64,000 nt of DNA from Bryum argenteum (Eukaryota > Streptophyta > Bryopsida > Bryales > Bryaceae). The DNA is taken from NCBI GenBank assembly GCA_037043015.1, contig CM073325.1, positions 12,131,001 through 12,195,000 of the forward strand, written 5' to 3'. The number at the start of each line of letters is the position of its first letter. The stretch's first letter is position 1. A model generated the notes under the pieces. The model did not search any database, was not told the origin of the DNA, and saw only the letters and a program-made list of their open reading frames with translations. Of this stretch, positions 1 through 12,380 are shown one piece after another. The position numbers and the translations under genes were made by a program.

Positions 1-260
1 ATCTTTCACTAGTCTACTGTTAATAGGCTTTTAATTCACGGGAGGAGTATTTCAGTGGTTATCTGATAGTATATCAGGTTCACGGTGGTTTCTTATTGTA
101 CTACTTTTGATTTGGCAAGTATCATTGCAGTTGTAGTTCAGCATTTAAGATTTTGCTCTACTTCTTCATAAGAATTCTAACTGCATCCTTACTTTCATAC
201 TAGATGGTTGTTTACTTGATTGTTGATCGTTTGGTTTCGATCGAATTGTGTTGTGAACAG

Positions 261-3200
261 AACGGCACAGAAGGCCAAGCCAAAAGTGGCCCAATATTGT
301 CTCTTCCGCTGATGACTATTGCGGATCCTATTCATCCCTTACGTGACATGCCTGTCTGTCAGGTAATTTCACGGCTCATGAAGCTTGGCCGTTCCATCTT
401 GGCATAGAAGTAGATAAGTTTTGCAGTTTTTTGACGAACTTATGAAGACGATGCTTGTCTTTTTTATTGTTGCTTGTCTTTTTTAGCATTTCGAAAGTGA
501 AATTGTCTTTAGTATCGTCACTGGCTGTACGTGAGCTTGTTTAGGGCTCTGCTTCATTTTTCTTATGATCAATCGGAGCGCTTCACACGGTTTCGTTTGG
601 ACATGTAAATCGCAGGCATTCCAGCAACCGATGAAATTCTACAACAGTGACAATCGAATCTTTAATTACCCTGTGAGAGCCTTTTTCATGGATGGTTGCA
701 ATTTGACAGCATACAACCTTGCATCGGGGGATTACAACATCTACAAGAAGCTGTCTCCGACGGTTCGTACACTGCTCACAAGGAAATCTTGCTGAAAAGG
801 AGGGGTGGTTGTTTTCGTGGACTTTGCCGAATCCTTGTTTCTTTTGCAACGCATGCCATTTGTTTACTTCGCGAGTTTATCAAATGTTGAAAGAAGTACT
901 CTTGACGAAGTCGCTTTGCTATGTGTATACTTATTCACTTGTCTTGTTCCTGGCAGGCTCTGGGTGGCAATGAGAGGACGCCGAAAAGGATGCTTTGTAG
1001 CAACAAACAGCATATGTTCCTCATCTTCTTTGAGTGCCGGGGAGCCACAAGTGAGGTGGTTGTCTATCGGGACAATCTAGGTGTTCAGACAGCGAAAGAT
1101 CGAGTTAACACTGTAACTGGTATGCCAAATTTGTCCACATCGTTAGTTGCTCTTATTGGGTGTTAGTATATTGATGAAGTCATCCTCAAGTACTTTTCCG
1201 AACATCGGAATATATTTTCCATGTGATTGTAAAATATCGTTTGCTGTGATCGCAGGTAGTGATGGTGCATTCATTGGTCCTACCCAGAATCAATACGCGA
1301 TTCTTGATGATGATGGCGTCGGACTTGTTCTGTATTCCATGGAGGAGGAAACAAATCTTGCCACATTAACAGATCCAGTACCAGAAGCACCAGACGCTAG
1401 AGGTCCCGATGGTGCTCTGGATGAGAACGATTTTTCTGAATCTTCGACTAAAAGACCTTTGGATAAGAAAGGCTCTCATGTTCCCATACAATTTGCATTC
1501 GACACTCCTGTGCAGCGGATATTCTCCTGTCCTTTAGGTGAGTTGTTCTTCTGTTTGGTTGCTTATAATGTTCTGTTTGCAAGTTGTTATTTGTGGTTCC
1601 AACATACAAGTCGGACCTCTACTGATTGCTGTGCTATCGATGGAGCAGACGCAATGATATGCTTCTTCAACTTTCGTAGGCCCGTCTCGATTGTTCGATT
1701 CTAAATATGTTGTTATAATTTACCGCTGCATTCTTAATACGCAATGGGTTTCCGCGGGTGTTGTAACTCATAAGTTGCGCTACGTTACGCTTGCAGAGTC
1801 AACTTTGCTCTATGCTTGCCCGGACAGCCATATTGGTCTCGGTAAGGTTTATCCAGGTGCCTATACTACTACTGGCGAGCTTCTTGTCTCCACAAGCCCG
1901 GAGCTTGGAAAGCTTATACAGCTTCGACCTTTTGAAGTTGTTCTTGAGGTCGGAATTCTGGTCCCCTGATGATGATTTGGAGTGCGTTCTTGAGATAACA
2001 TCCTCAGGGTCTACTTCTAATCATCGAAATTTTTAAGCTAGTGCATTTTCTGCGGAGAGAGTTTCTTTCCAGCACTCCGGTCATGGAATTCCCCAATTTG
2101 TTGACGTGGTCAAGTGACTTGTTCGAGTGTTCAAGTGTCTGTAATTAGTATTCTCCTTTCGTTTAACTTTCTGTCTACATTCTTAGGATTCCAGACGTTG
2201 TTATGCGTCATTCTTACTGAGTGATTGGATTGCTTCAGGTGCAATGGCAAGAGACTTTGAGTGGACAAGTTGCTGGTATCTTAACTACTCAGCGTGTTCT
2301 TATTGCATCAGCAAGCCTAAGCATTCTTGCAAGCACGTCTGCTACAGCGGATAAGGGCTATCCTCCAATATCCTCAATTTGGCGACTATATTGCACTTCT
2401 TTTTATGTTTCCTATTTCGTTACATTGTATTCTTCTGCAAGCTCTGGTCTTCTACATCTTCTATTTATAGGTGTCTTTGATGAATTCCCATATCAAATGA
2501 ATAATCTCGGAAAATGTTAATTTTATCATCGTTATCCTTAACTCCCATGCACTTCAGATCCCTTATGTGGGTAGGTCCCTCATTATTGTATTCCACAGCC
2601 ACATCTGTAATGATACTCGGATGGGATGGGGTTGCTCGGCCTCTAGCACGAATTGGAACTCCCAACGCTGGTAAGCGTGTGACATGGGTTTTGGTACTAT
2701 GTCACTATTATGGGGGCCAGAGTATTTCGAAGTAGTAAACACCATTTGCGAGAGTTCCGGTTGGCATACATATTGATTTTAGATTAGAATTTTTGATTGT
2801 TCAAGCTTGCACTTTTCGTATCTGTTCAAATAACCCTTACGAATGACTCCCGGATGACACTTGCAGCTCTCGTGGGAGCTTTAAATGATCGGCTTCTCTT
2901 TGCATGCACTAATGACCCCAATCCAAGGCAAAAGCAAAGCGTGGAGATCAAAACCCGACTTGTTGGTCTTTTGGAGCCTTTAGTTGTTGGATGGACCACT
3001 ATGCAAAAAACATTCGAACCGAAGCTCGACCTTTTGGAAATTATGTACCAGCTTACGTCCAGGTGTGCAATCTTCTTCGAGGAGAAATAGTTCTGTAGAT
3101 TTCTGCTGAAATAAGTGGCGACATCCTTGTTTGACACCTATTATTCCTTTTGCGGGTCTGAGGAACTGATCTTTAACTCTCTTTTTCTGGATTGTTACAG

Positions 3201-6200
3201 TTATGACAGCTTGCGTGTGACTTCTCATACGCTTGATGCTTTAGCAAGCGGTCCAACAGTTTGTGCTGAGCTTGCAGTAGAATTAGCCCAGGCAGGGCCG
3301 CAATTCACCCAGGTTTGTACACTGAGGGCCTTCTGCAGTTGTTTGTGTAAGGCAGCTGCTAGGGTAAACTGCGGGCCTGATACGGTCATAGTATTGGGGG
3401 AGGCTTGAACTGTAGTTTGTACACCCGAGACCGCTTTTCTGGTCCTTCCTATTTGATTCTTTGCAATCTTTTTTGGTGTTTTCTTTCTTTCAGGATTACA
3501 TTTTTAGCTGTAAATGTGATTGTGCTCATGTCACTGTGGCTGTGAACCCGGGCATCGGTAATATGTATCGAGTGAATCCGCGCTAGGTTCACTGATTGTT
3601 TCTTAGTACTTATATGCTGTTTTGTTCTTGTTCCAGGAGTTGCGCTGCAATTATGCAATTAAAGCCTGCCGGTTTCCTACTGCCTTATCCATTCTTAAGG
3701 ACGAGTTTATCCGATCTCGGGATTATCCTCGATGTCCTCCAACAACCCGCTTGTTTTTGCGCATCCAGGGCTTGGGTCGGGCCTGTATCAAGTAATTTGC
3801 TTGCCCGACTACATTTACGTTCATGATTTCTGAAGGATTACGTTTATTCATGTATCCATACGTTTTAAACGGTGTGTAATTGATCTGTTCTCATGGTAGT
3901 TTTTTAGGCGAACTCAACTATGTTCTGCTACTAACACATGACTGACATTTTATTGCAGTTATGCCCAATTCGATATGGCTAAGGAAACCTTCGAGGTTGT
4001 CTCAGATTATGAGAGCATGCTAGATCTGTTCATATGCCATCTGAATCCAAGCGCATTGAGGATACTAGTCTATAAACTTGAAAGAGAAGGGTTAAATCCA
4101 GAATTACAACGTCAGTGTGAGAAGATTTTAAGCATCCGGTCTGCTGGCTGGGGTCAAGGAATGTTCAAGAACTTTGCAGCCGAGAGCATGATGCCTAAAG
4201 GCCCTGAGTGGGCTGGAGGAAACTGGGAGATTAAGTCACAGTCTGATGGTAAGAAAGCCATGGATTGGGAGCTGAACAATGAGGTTACAGCATATATGAA
4301 GACTCCCGGTGGTCCCATTCCAACCATCACTCCTGACCATATCGGCGTATATTTGGGGACCTTACGAGGCCGTGGAACAGTCGTGGAAATTCGAGAAGAC
4401 ACGCTTGCAGTGTTTGGTGAGTCCTATAAGATTTTGGTTTGTTACTATTCAGCAATTCAGAGGTTGTTTTAACTCAATGGTTAGTTCATTCATTTGTGTA
4501 CTGCTTCATCACAGCTCATATCTTATTGTTGACTATCTACGTTTGTAAGCGTAATGTGCTGAGAGCAACGCCTTCTTTATTGCGTAGGTGCAAATGGGAA
4601 CAAAGAAGCGACACCACCAGCAGGGCAGATGGAGTTGGCTCTCACTAATGCCACTCCCACCAAAGCAACAGCCCCTGGAATGCCACCAAGCAGCCCGCCT
4701 TCATCAGAAGTCGACTTGCAAGCACGCGCTGCAGAGGAATTTGCGAAAGGTCTGCGGACTGGAGACGATGACAGCAGCGATGAGGAAGAAGGAACCACCA
4801 AGATCAGGAAACCCAAATTCCAGATCAAAATTAATGCGAAGCCGACAGGTCCTACTGCAGCGGACGCCAATTTGTTAAGAGCAGCTACTTCGCAGTTCAA
4901 GATTGGTGACGGATTGATGCCTGGAAGGCCCTCAGTTTCCAGACCACCCCAAGACCCATTCCCTCCTTTGGCTCTCCCCGCGCCAACGTCGTCTATGGCG
5001 CCCCAACAGCCACCCGTTCTCATGCAGCCTGAGGGAGCCGGACAAGGTTCAGCACCCATACCAGAAGATTTCTGGAAGCAAACTACCTCAGCGACCGCTG
5101 TCGCCAAAGCTTTTGAACAGACCGGTAAATTGCTTCCTCAACCCGTTCCTGGTCCGCCTCCTGAAGCCTCTTACGAGCTCCCCGGTGGTGGTGTCCCGCC
5201 TCAGCAACTTGAAACTTCAGCAACTGCTCTCAGTCTACCTGGGGGCGGTGTTCCACCTCAACCTCAACCGTTGAGTGCTGCTGAAATCGCCGCTGCCAAC
5301 TTGAAGCAATTGGATGATAGTTTGGATCCAGCAGCGGCAGCAAGGAAGAAGCTGCTTTTGGAGCAGCAGAAGCAGCAACAGCTTCTTGACCTCGTTGGTG
5401 GTCCTAAACCTCAAGCTCCCCCTCCTGTTGCACCATCGACTGCTTTTGTGAAGCGTAACCAGGTAATTCCTTCATCCAACTTGGAGTCATCTTACATTCA
5501 TATGTGGAATTAGAAGTTGAAGTTCTCCGATTACGATTCTAACTCTGTTATGTATTCTCATTCTCAGATTCCTCGCGGTGAGCCACCTGCTGTGTGTTTC
5601 AAAGCTGGACTGGCCTACATTGAGCAGAATCAACTGAAGGAGGCCATCTTGTGTTTGGATGAGGCTTTCCTTGGTTTGGCCAAGGAGCTTTCCCTTGGCA
5701 CGGATGTCAAACCTCAGGCTCGTATTATTGCACAGTATAAGGTTGCCGTACAGCTATTGCAGGTAAATAACGCGCATGCTTTTGGGCAGCATTCATTAGA
5801 ATTTAATTATTGCTTCCATATTTCGCTGTGTTGAAACCTGATTCCAGTAAGAACTGCCAGAGAGTCCCCTCCTCACCGTGGTATGCTATCTCTGCAGGAA
5901 ATATCGCGATTGCAGAAAGTGGACGGTTTAGGATCAGCTGGTGCGCAAGAGATGGCGAGATTGTCTCGACATCTAAGCTCGCTGCCGCTCCAAGCTAAGC
6001 ATCGCTTCATCTGCATCCGAACAGCAATCAAGCGAAACATGGATGTGCAGAACTACGCATACTCGAAGAAGATGCTTGAGCTGCTGCTGTCGAAGGCTCC
6101 TGTAAATAAGCAAGACGAGTTGCGAGCTATGATCAACATTTGCGTGCAACGGGGTTTGGTGGATCACACCATTGATGGCGAAGAGGATCCATCGCAGTTC

Positions 6201-6371
6201 TGCGCTGCCACATTGAGTCGTTTGTCCACCATTGGACATGACAGTTGCAACGTTTGTGGCTCCAAGTTTTCGGCACTGGCCACCCCGGGTTGCACCATTT
6301 GCGGCATGGGTACCGTTCAAAGATCAGATGCCGTTGCAGGAGCCCCAGTATCGTCGTCACCATTTGCCTAG
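261..6371 (+). CDS. TWD40-1: TWD40-1-like subunit of the TPLATE (TSET) endocytic complex, C-terminal two thirds
   Basis: The gene begins upstream of the window. Fourteen exons were placed by splice site, phase and remembered Arabidopsis AT3G50590 sequence: about 261-362, 616-762, 957-1119, 1256-1537, 1797-1948, 2239-2367, 2553-2670, 2867-3062, 3201-3312, 3637-3791, 3959-4416, 4588-5462, 5568-5762 and 5898-6371. Together they give 1,185 codons plus a stop with no frame break. The first exon start is uncertain (261 or 271). Visible landmarks are NIYKKL, FAILDED-like QYAILDDDG, WVGPSLLYST, AKETFEVVSDYESMLDLF, a Pro-rich linker with two PGGGVPPQ motifs in the 875-bp exon, and a C-terminal C-x2-C-x11-C-x2-C zinc-ribbon-like motif (CNVC...CTIC) followed by RSDA. 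In Arabidopsis the protein is one of eight TPLATE complex subunits acting in clathrin-mediated endocytosis at the plasma membrane; the WD40 part lies upstream of this window. One intron is AT-AC type (separate entry). Confidence 0.93.
2368..2552 (+). other. AT-AC (U12-type) intron in TWD40-1
   Basis: No GT donor fits between the exon coding GYPP and the exon coding FRSLMW. Splicing after 2367 at ATATCCTC and before 2553 at the AC of CCATGCAC joins them in phase 0 and gives GYPPFRSLMW, which matches GLPSFRSLLW of Arabidopsis. The donor matches the U12 consensus ATATCC. A perfect U12 branch-site match, TCCTTAAC, lies at 2535-2542, with the branch A 11-12 nt before the 3' splice site. The intron is 185 bp. 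All other introns of this gene use GT-AG. Confidence 0.88.
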
Positions 6372-7077
6372 TAACTTACAGTGTAACTTCTTACTCTCTT
6401 TTCGCATAGATAGTTAGGTGTAAACTGTACCCTTTGACCGAGGTTGGACCTTAGTTTCTTCGTCGTAGCGTAGTTCCGACCAACCACCTGAGAATCGTTT
6501 TTAGCAGCACTCAAATCTGATTTTTTACATGGCTGTCGCATGCGACCATCATGTCTATAGAGGAAATGAATCACTTCATCTTTTCAGTGAATAATGCTAC
6601 TTCTATTTCCTTCAGATTTGTGTACTTTTTACGTTTGCCTCTAATCTCATCAACAGACGGCTGCTGCTGCTGCTCTACGACGTTCCAAAATAGTGAAAGA
6701 TACAAAATGACATAAAGACGATTTGGTAACTTATTGTAACTCGTACTCGTAATTTCTCTTGAATGTCATGAGGTCATTGTTGATGCGGATGAAGGATGAA
6801 TGAGGTCAAGATCATCCAACTATACTTCTAACCCTAGAAATGATGCCCTACACCATTGTGAATATTCACAACTAAATGGATGTTAAAGTCTCCAAGTGAT
6901 TGGCAAGATGAGTGCGCTGTAGGGCGCAGGCTTTGCTGAATTTTCAGCTTACATGCATTGGGTTTTGGCAGTGGAGATATTGTAAACATGCATTTTGGAT
7001 GTAATTTTTGCTGTTTTGATTTAGGGTAAGGGAGCACCGGAATGTGGGCAATGTGGGTTCCGTAATAGTGCACAGAG
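6372..7077. other. Intergenic: 3' region of TWD40-1 and 5' region of the Mpo1-like gene
   Basis: I see no further gene here. The first 200-250 bp are probably the TWD40-1 3' UTR; an AATAAT-type poly(A) signal candidate lies near 6590. The rest is the upstream region of the next gene, which is read in the same direction. Confidence 0.5.
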
Positions 7078-8346
7078 ATGGACAAGATATTTGATGTGGA
7101 ACATCAGTTTTCATGCTATGGCGGGTACCGCAAGTCGAAGATTCATGTGTTGATTCATGCCATGTTTGTCTGGCCCATGTTTTTTGGAATCCTGCTGCTG
7201 CTCTCGTACAGTCCTACGGTGGTTACCAGGCCTGCATGGGTAGATAACTATGTGCCAGTCAAGATCGTTGAGCACCTCAATTGTAACTACGCGTTTGTTG
7301 CAGCTTCGTTGTATTCATTGCTCTATATTTTCTTGGATATCATAGCTGGGTTCGTGACGGCTACTTTGGTGATGAGCTGTTGGCTTGGTGCTTCCTTTAT
7401 TTCAAAGAAATTTGTGTGGGATGTGGCATGGAAGGTGAATTATCGATTAAGTTATTCCTTTGTGAGAGTACAATCTATATTACATTCACCATATAAAGTA
7501 AGGAGTGTGATTTAGAAGCAGATTGACCATTTCTGTTGAGATCTTTTTAGTTTGATGGGATATTTTCTGTGCAGTTTTAATCTTGTAACGTGTTGATCAC
7601 CAATTGACCTAATTGGATTCTTTACTTTAACTGCATGAACCACTTCAAATTGCGCACGGGTTTCATTCATCGTTTCATTTCTTAGGAAGCTATTTAGAGT
7701 CATCGTTTGTAGCATCGTCTGCTCTTGACAGCATTCAACTTAAGGATACCTCTAATGTACGTTAACGTTGATTGGATATTTTATTTTAGCAGGTGGTGAT
7801 GGCCGGAGAGCTTGTGTGCTTCACAGCCCAGACTATAGGACGAGGACCTCCTGGGGTCAGTTTGATAGTCGACTTGATTTTAGAAAAATAAAATCTTATA
7901 ATATGGCTGTAAAGTAGTTGGTTTCCTGTTTTGAGATCAATATGTAGACCCCAATTGACATGCATGAATAAAGAGTCTATTGGAGGTAGAGCTATTATAT
8001 AGGTGCTGAGGACCTTATTAACATGAAGTAGCTATGCGACAGATCTTTCATGCAGGGCTTGTGGAGAACTTCGGCCAAATGCTTGTTTTGGGACCATTCT
8101 TCATCATTTTGGAGGTGAGCTCTCTTCTTCTACATTAACGAGAAATGCACTTTACAATAAACAATGGGGTAGAGGTTGATTACTGAAGTGCTTTTGAGGA
8201 TTAATATTGAAATTTGCTGTGAGTAGGTTTTGGACTTCGTGGGGTATTGCAAATTTGAGGTATCAAGGTCTCCAAGGCGGCAACAAGTCACTGTTTGCGA
8301 CAGTTGTTGCAGTACCGACTCCAGTGACTCCGAATGTGGAGACTAG
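7078..8346 (+). CDS. Mpo1-like (DUF962 / YGL010w) membrane protein, putative 2-hydroxy fatty acid dioxygenase
   Basis: Four exons, 7078-7434, 7793-7855, 8043-8114 and 8227-8346, join in frame to 203 codons plus TAG. The N-terminal order FDVEHQFSCYGGYRKSKIH, HAMFVWPMFFG, NYAFVAASLYSLLYIFLD and WLGASFISKKF, then GELVCFTAQTIGRG and LVENFGQMLVLGPFFIILEV, follows plant DUF962 proteins such as AT1G18720. Three to four hydrophobic segments suggest an ER membrane protein. Yeast Mpo1 is an Fe(II)-dependent dioxygenase in alpha-oxidation of 2-hydroxy fatty acids from phytosphingosine; the same role here is inferred. The last exon is odd: after ILEV the family usually has a FGYEPYPGF-type tail, but here it reads VGYCKFEVSRSPRRQQ followed by a Cys/Ser/Asp-rich end. 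The donor of exon 2 (GTCAGT) is less usual but the joined length matches the family. Confidence 0.85.
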
Positions 8347-9263
8347 AAGGCTTATTTTCAGGCCAATGTAGATAGAGTGCCAAATCTGCCTATTGTTACA
8401 ATCATCAATAATAATGTACATAGGTATATGGGATATTTGTAATGGTAGGATGATGCATAATATTTGGAGGTGATATTGTGTTTTTTTTGAAAAAAAAAAA
8501 AAAATTGGATGTTGAGAATTTAGGAACAAATAGGAAAAAAAGGTACATGATGCTGTGTACGTTGCCTTCCAAAAGTACTGCATATTATAATTAAATATAA
8601 ATGTAAAATAGAATAAACACTTTGAACGGTATATCACTGATTTATGGAGTGGGGGACAAGATGTGTTAAATGCTCTATCTTTCCAAAATCTGCAAAGTAA
8701 ACCTCTTCTGTTGAGAAGTTTCACCAACGAATCATAGTGTCCAATATGATTGACGTATGACTATTTGTGTCATCACAAGTAAGTCATAATCTTCATATGC
8801 CTATTTGTGTCATCACAGATAAATCATAATCTTCATGTAGTGCTATTAGATCAACAAGAGTGGAAAGTTTACCAGAATGGCGTACTTGCATACCATATAA
8901 TTTTACAACTTTAAGAATCCTAAAATACACCTCGAAGCTTTAGTTCTCTTCTCATTATTCGTGACAAACAAATAAGCCATTACGAGAAATTCACAGTCAA
9001 ATGAGCAAGAGTACCAAACTTGACCAATGAAATAAATTCTTCAACTATTCAGATGCATTACAAAGAAGAGCCAACAAACGTTGAGATTGTAAAAATACCT
9101 GCCACCAATAAGAAATACCAAGTGATGAAAGTACGAGAATCCAATGTACATGAAATGAGGCGTGAAAATCACCCATCACAAACTAATGCTACAGCAGGAA
9201 CGTAACAGAATCCTAATCCTGTATTTTTGGAACCACATCTGCAACTTCAAACGAATTCTTGAT
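8347..9263. other. Intergenic between convergent genes; A/T-rich with a 40-bp tandem duplication
   Basis: The space separates the ends of the Mpo1-like gene (+) and the transporter (-). It holds a T9/A14 run near 8480-8505 and a two-copy direct repeat of period 40 at 8761-8837 (unit begins CTATTTGTGTCATCAC). No coding sequence was recognised. The antisense frame at 8263-8727 is mostly low-complexity Phe/Lys text. Confidence 0.55.
8761..8837. repeat. 40-bp tandem duplication
   Basis: CTATTTGTGTCATCAC starts at 8761 and again at 8801; the two units differ at a few positions. Confidence 0.85.
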
Positions 9264-12200
9264 CTACACAGTCGTCTTCTCTTCAATCCTATTCTTGCCG
9301 TGTGTAGAATCATCAAGTTCCAATCTGACATACAAACAAAGAGCATGAAGAATCAGGCATCAGATATAGAGACAAAAGCAAAGCTACCCAAAAGAAATAA
9401 ACAACGGGACTTACGTTTGATCCCCATGTCCATCGTTCTGATCGAACGGCAAGATCAGATTGAGAATCAATGCAATGAATCCCCCGAAGGAGAATCCATT
9501 TGACATTACAATGATAAGCGAGTCTCTAAATCCTGCACACAAAGCAAGCATATTAGCCCCTACACATCGAAAGCCGAAACTATACAAGACATTCAAACTT
9601 GCACCAGAATGTAAATGACGAAGAACGATCGATCTGATCATAGCATGTATGGATAGGGAGTCGGCATTTACCTCGGAAAGCAGGAGACCACTTGGGATTG
9701 ACAGGCCAGAAGTTGCCTTCAAACGGATAATCAACGAACTGACCCGTGATATTCACCCAGGCAGGAACCAAGATCACCCCCATCCCCACACCGATACTCA
9801 TAATAGCAATGAATCGATTCCGTCTCGTCAGTCCCTCCCGGAGGTTCAGCACATGAATCCCCGAAATCACAACTCCAGTAAACAAAAACGTGGTCATAGC
9901 GCCAATCACACAGTTCGGAATGGTCAGAATGATCGCCGCGAACTTGCCGATGATCCCGAACAGCATGAGCCACGCGCAGCAAGCGTACCCCGCGTACCGA
10001 GACGCGCACCGGGAGAGCGAGATTACTCCGTTGTTTTGGGCATATGTTGTGACTGGCGTGATGAATGCTAGTGCGCCGAAGAAGGAGTTGATCCCGTCGG
10101 CGACCACTCCGCCCTGGATTCTGCGCTCGAATTTCTCCCCGTATGGCTCCAGGTGACTGGCTTCCGTTGTGGCGGTGATGTCGCCGATGCACTCCATTGT
10201 TGTTACCATGAAGGCCAGCAGGACGGGGAGGACTGCGGGGCCGTAGAAGCCGAGCGGGATGCGTTTTGTCCAGAGGAATGTTATCCATTTCGCGTCGGAG
10301 ATTTGTTGGCCTGTCACGTACCTGGCCAAGCAACCCAAATGGTCAACATCAACCAGAAAACCTCCGAGCCTCTTCTTTAGATTAGTGCTCATTCATCATT
10401 TTCTTATTCAACAACCGTGTCATGTTGGCGAAAGGTTTTGTTTAGTTATACAATGAGGTATATGAATAAGGTGGGAATTGAATGGTGTGTTATTTATGGA
10501 ACTCAGTCTACCGACAACCATGTGGATAGAGATGGGGGCATACCTGTACGATTTACAGACACCAGCATCGTTGCAGTCGGTGTACTTGGTGCTTGCAGCA
10601 ACGATCATGCCCACCAGCAACCCGACGACGACCTGGTCAAAAGAGAAATTTGTTACATCGCTCAGGGCAGGTTTCGATCGATTCAAAAAAACTCCATGTA
10701 TCATCGCTTGAAATGCATGTAGTGTTCGAATTATATAGATACCTCGATGTTTCGGATGAAGGGCGATCCGAACATTTCAGCGAAGATGATGGCGAAGAAT
10801 ACGACTAATCCAAGTCCCAGGTACACGCGGTGTCCGAAAGCCAACACTACTTCTCCATTTCCAGAGCAAGGAATCTTGGTGGTCAACACCTGCAGAAAAA
10901 TAGGAATCAGTAAGATTTCAAAAAGACGAACTCCAAGGACTTCTCTCTCTCTTTTCAAGACTGTCGTGAAAAGAGTGAACTTCAACCTATCCTTGAATGC
11001 TTGGTTTAGGTATAGTGGGAGTATACCTGGCTGCTACAGAAGACACCTCCACCCCAGTTAGCGAATCCAGATCCGATGAGAGCGGTTCCCAAGAGAACGA
11101 GGCATGTTCCCGTCACCACCGGAGGAAACAAGCGACGCAGCACTCGGGATGGCACGAAGGCGATTACGATCTGGTAAAAGCAGCACACCAGGATCTGCAG
11201 TCCACCAGAACGAGGTCTATTGAGTTCAAGTCAATGCTCAAAGCCTGGTCGTGTCCATGTTTCGGCAGTAGGGTTTAGAACGGAGTGAGGTCGAGGAGGG
11301 TGCTTACGGTGCCGAGCACTTTGCCGTAAGCAGTCTCGGGAACGAGGCACGAGCCTTCGAGAGCAGTTGCGCAGGCTCCGCAGGTGCCGCCGACCACGCA
11401 GGGAACACCAGCGCAGGCACATTGGCTCAGGGTTGCGATCACCTGCTGCGCCACAGGCACGAAGGAGAAGGACACTCCCATCACCGATAGCAGTCCCGAC
11501 CCGATCACGAAGCGTGTTCCGGGAATCTTCACTTGCATCACCTGGATGAACGACGCCACCGATGCCACTATCAAAGCCGCCGACACCAGATCTGCACACA
11601 CGCATTGGTAAGGCTCAGATGCATCCAACATGTGCCGACTCACAGTAAACAATAACAGAAACACCATAGCTAATAATCATCTCAGATCAACTATCAAATT
11701 CAATGAATTTGTCTTGATTCTACAGCTCCTGTTTGACGTTTGCAGTGTTGTAAGATACTCCATCCACTAACCCACCATTGCGATTCACGTTTTTCTGGAT
11801 TCTATTCGCCGCTTGACATTCGCAAACTTGTGAAATGTGTGATAGAAAACTTACAAGCTTGATTATCGGCTTTGAAGCCAGACAGGGCAATCAAGAGGGG
11901 TGCCGTGATGATACCCGCCACCTGGTACAGAAAATTTGAGCTCCCGTCAGACACTAAATATTGCTCATCAGGAATAACCAATCTATTGTGATGCCAACAC
12001 GCACGGTGAGTGCTTCCCTTCCCAAGAATCCATATCTCACGAACAGAGCTTGTGTACACGAATGAAAGCTTGTACCCGATCCATCGAGAGTTTCTCTTAT
12101 AAACCGTGGGGTTGCTAACGCGAGATTGAGACTCTCAGATTGTTCACGCTCTATTCATTCTATGAATACAACTTAGAGATGATGAGCAGGTTTGAGCGCT

Positions 12201-12380
12201 TGCCATGGCGAGAGCGTGTTGGAGGCCCATGACAGCGGCGACGAAGACGGAGAGCTTCTCATTGTGGCCGAAGAAGGGAGGCATGGGGCGGTCATGCTTC
12301 CAAGGCGGTGTGGGCATACACAAGAATCGCCAGTTGTAGTTGCCCACAACCACATCCTTCCATCGCCCTCCCTTCATCAT
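9264..12380 (-). CDS. UapA-like uric acid/xanthine permease, NAT/NCS2 family
   Basis: Nine exons on the minus strand (12204-12380, 11855-11921, 11308-11591, 11027-11194, 10743-10889, 10544-10632, 9672-10321, 9415-9532, 9264-9324) total 1,761 nt, or 586 residues plus stop, close to Aspergillus UapA (574). All phases agree. Family landmarks are PPFFGHNEK and GLQHALAM (QH motif, Q54-H55), IGSGLLSVMGVSFSF, GLLVGMIVAAS, TTMECIGDITAT (E354, D358) and AQNNGVISLSR (Q406, N407). These acidic and QN positions correspond to UapA E356/D360 and Q408/N409, which bind or position the purine. The NAT signature normally ends T-[RKG]; here it is S-R. The closest remembered relatives are the UapA/UapC permeases of fungi and related algal proteins, not the common plant NATs. 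Start chosen at the first ATG after an in-frame stop. It probably imports uric acid/xanthine with H+ across the plasma membrane (inference). The first intron is GC-AG. Confidence 0.9.
11922..12203 (-). other. GC-AG intron, first intron of the UapA-like gene
   Basis: The first exon must end after ...LQHALAM to join VAGIITAPLL, as in UapA (QHALAMLAGVVTPPL). No GT is present there; the sequence after ATG is GCAAGC, a GC-type donor. The acceptor is the CAG just before GTGGCGGGT. Length 282 bp, phase 0. Confidence 0.8.

Noticed and set aside
8263-8727. 154-codon minus-strand frame
   Set aside because: Rich in Phe, Ile and Lys from A/T runs, antisense to the end of the Mpo1-like gene, no family motif.
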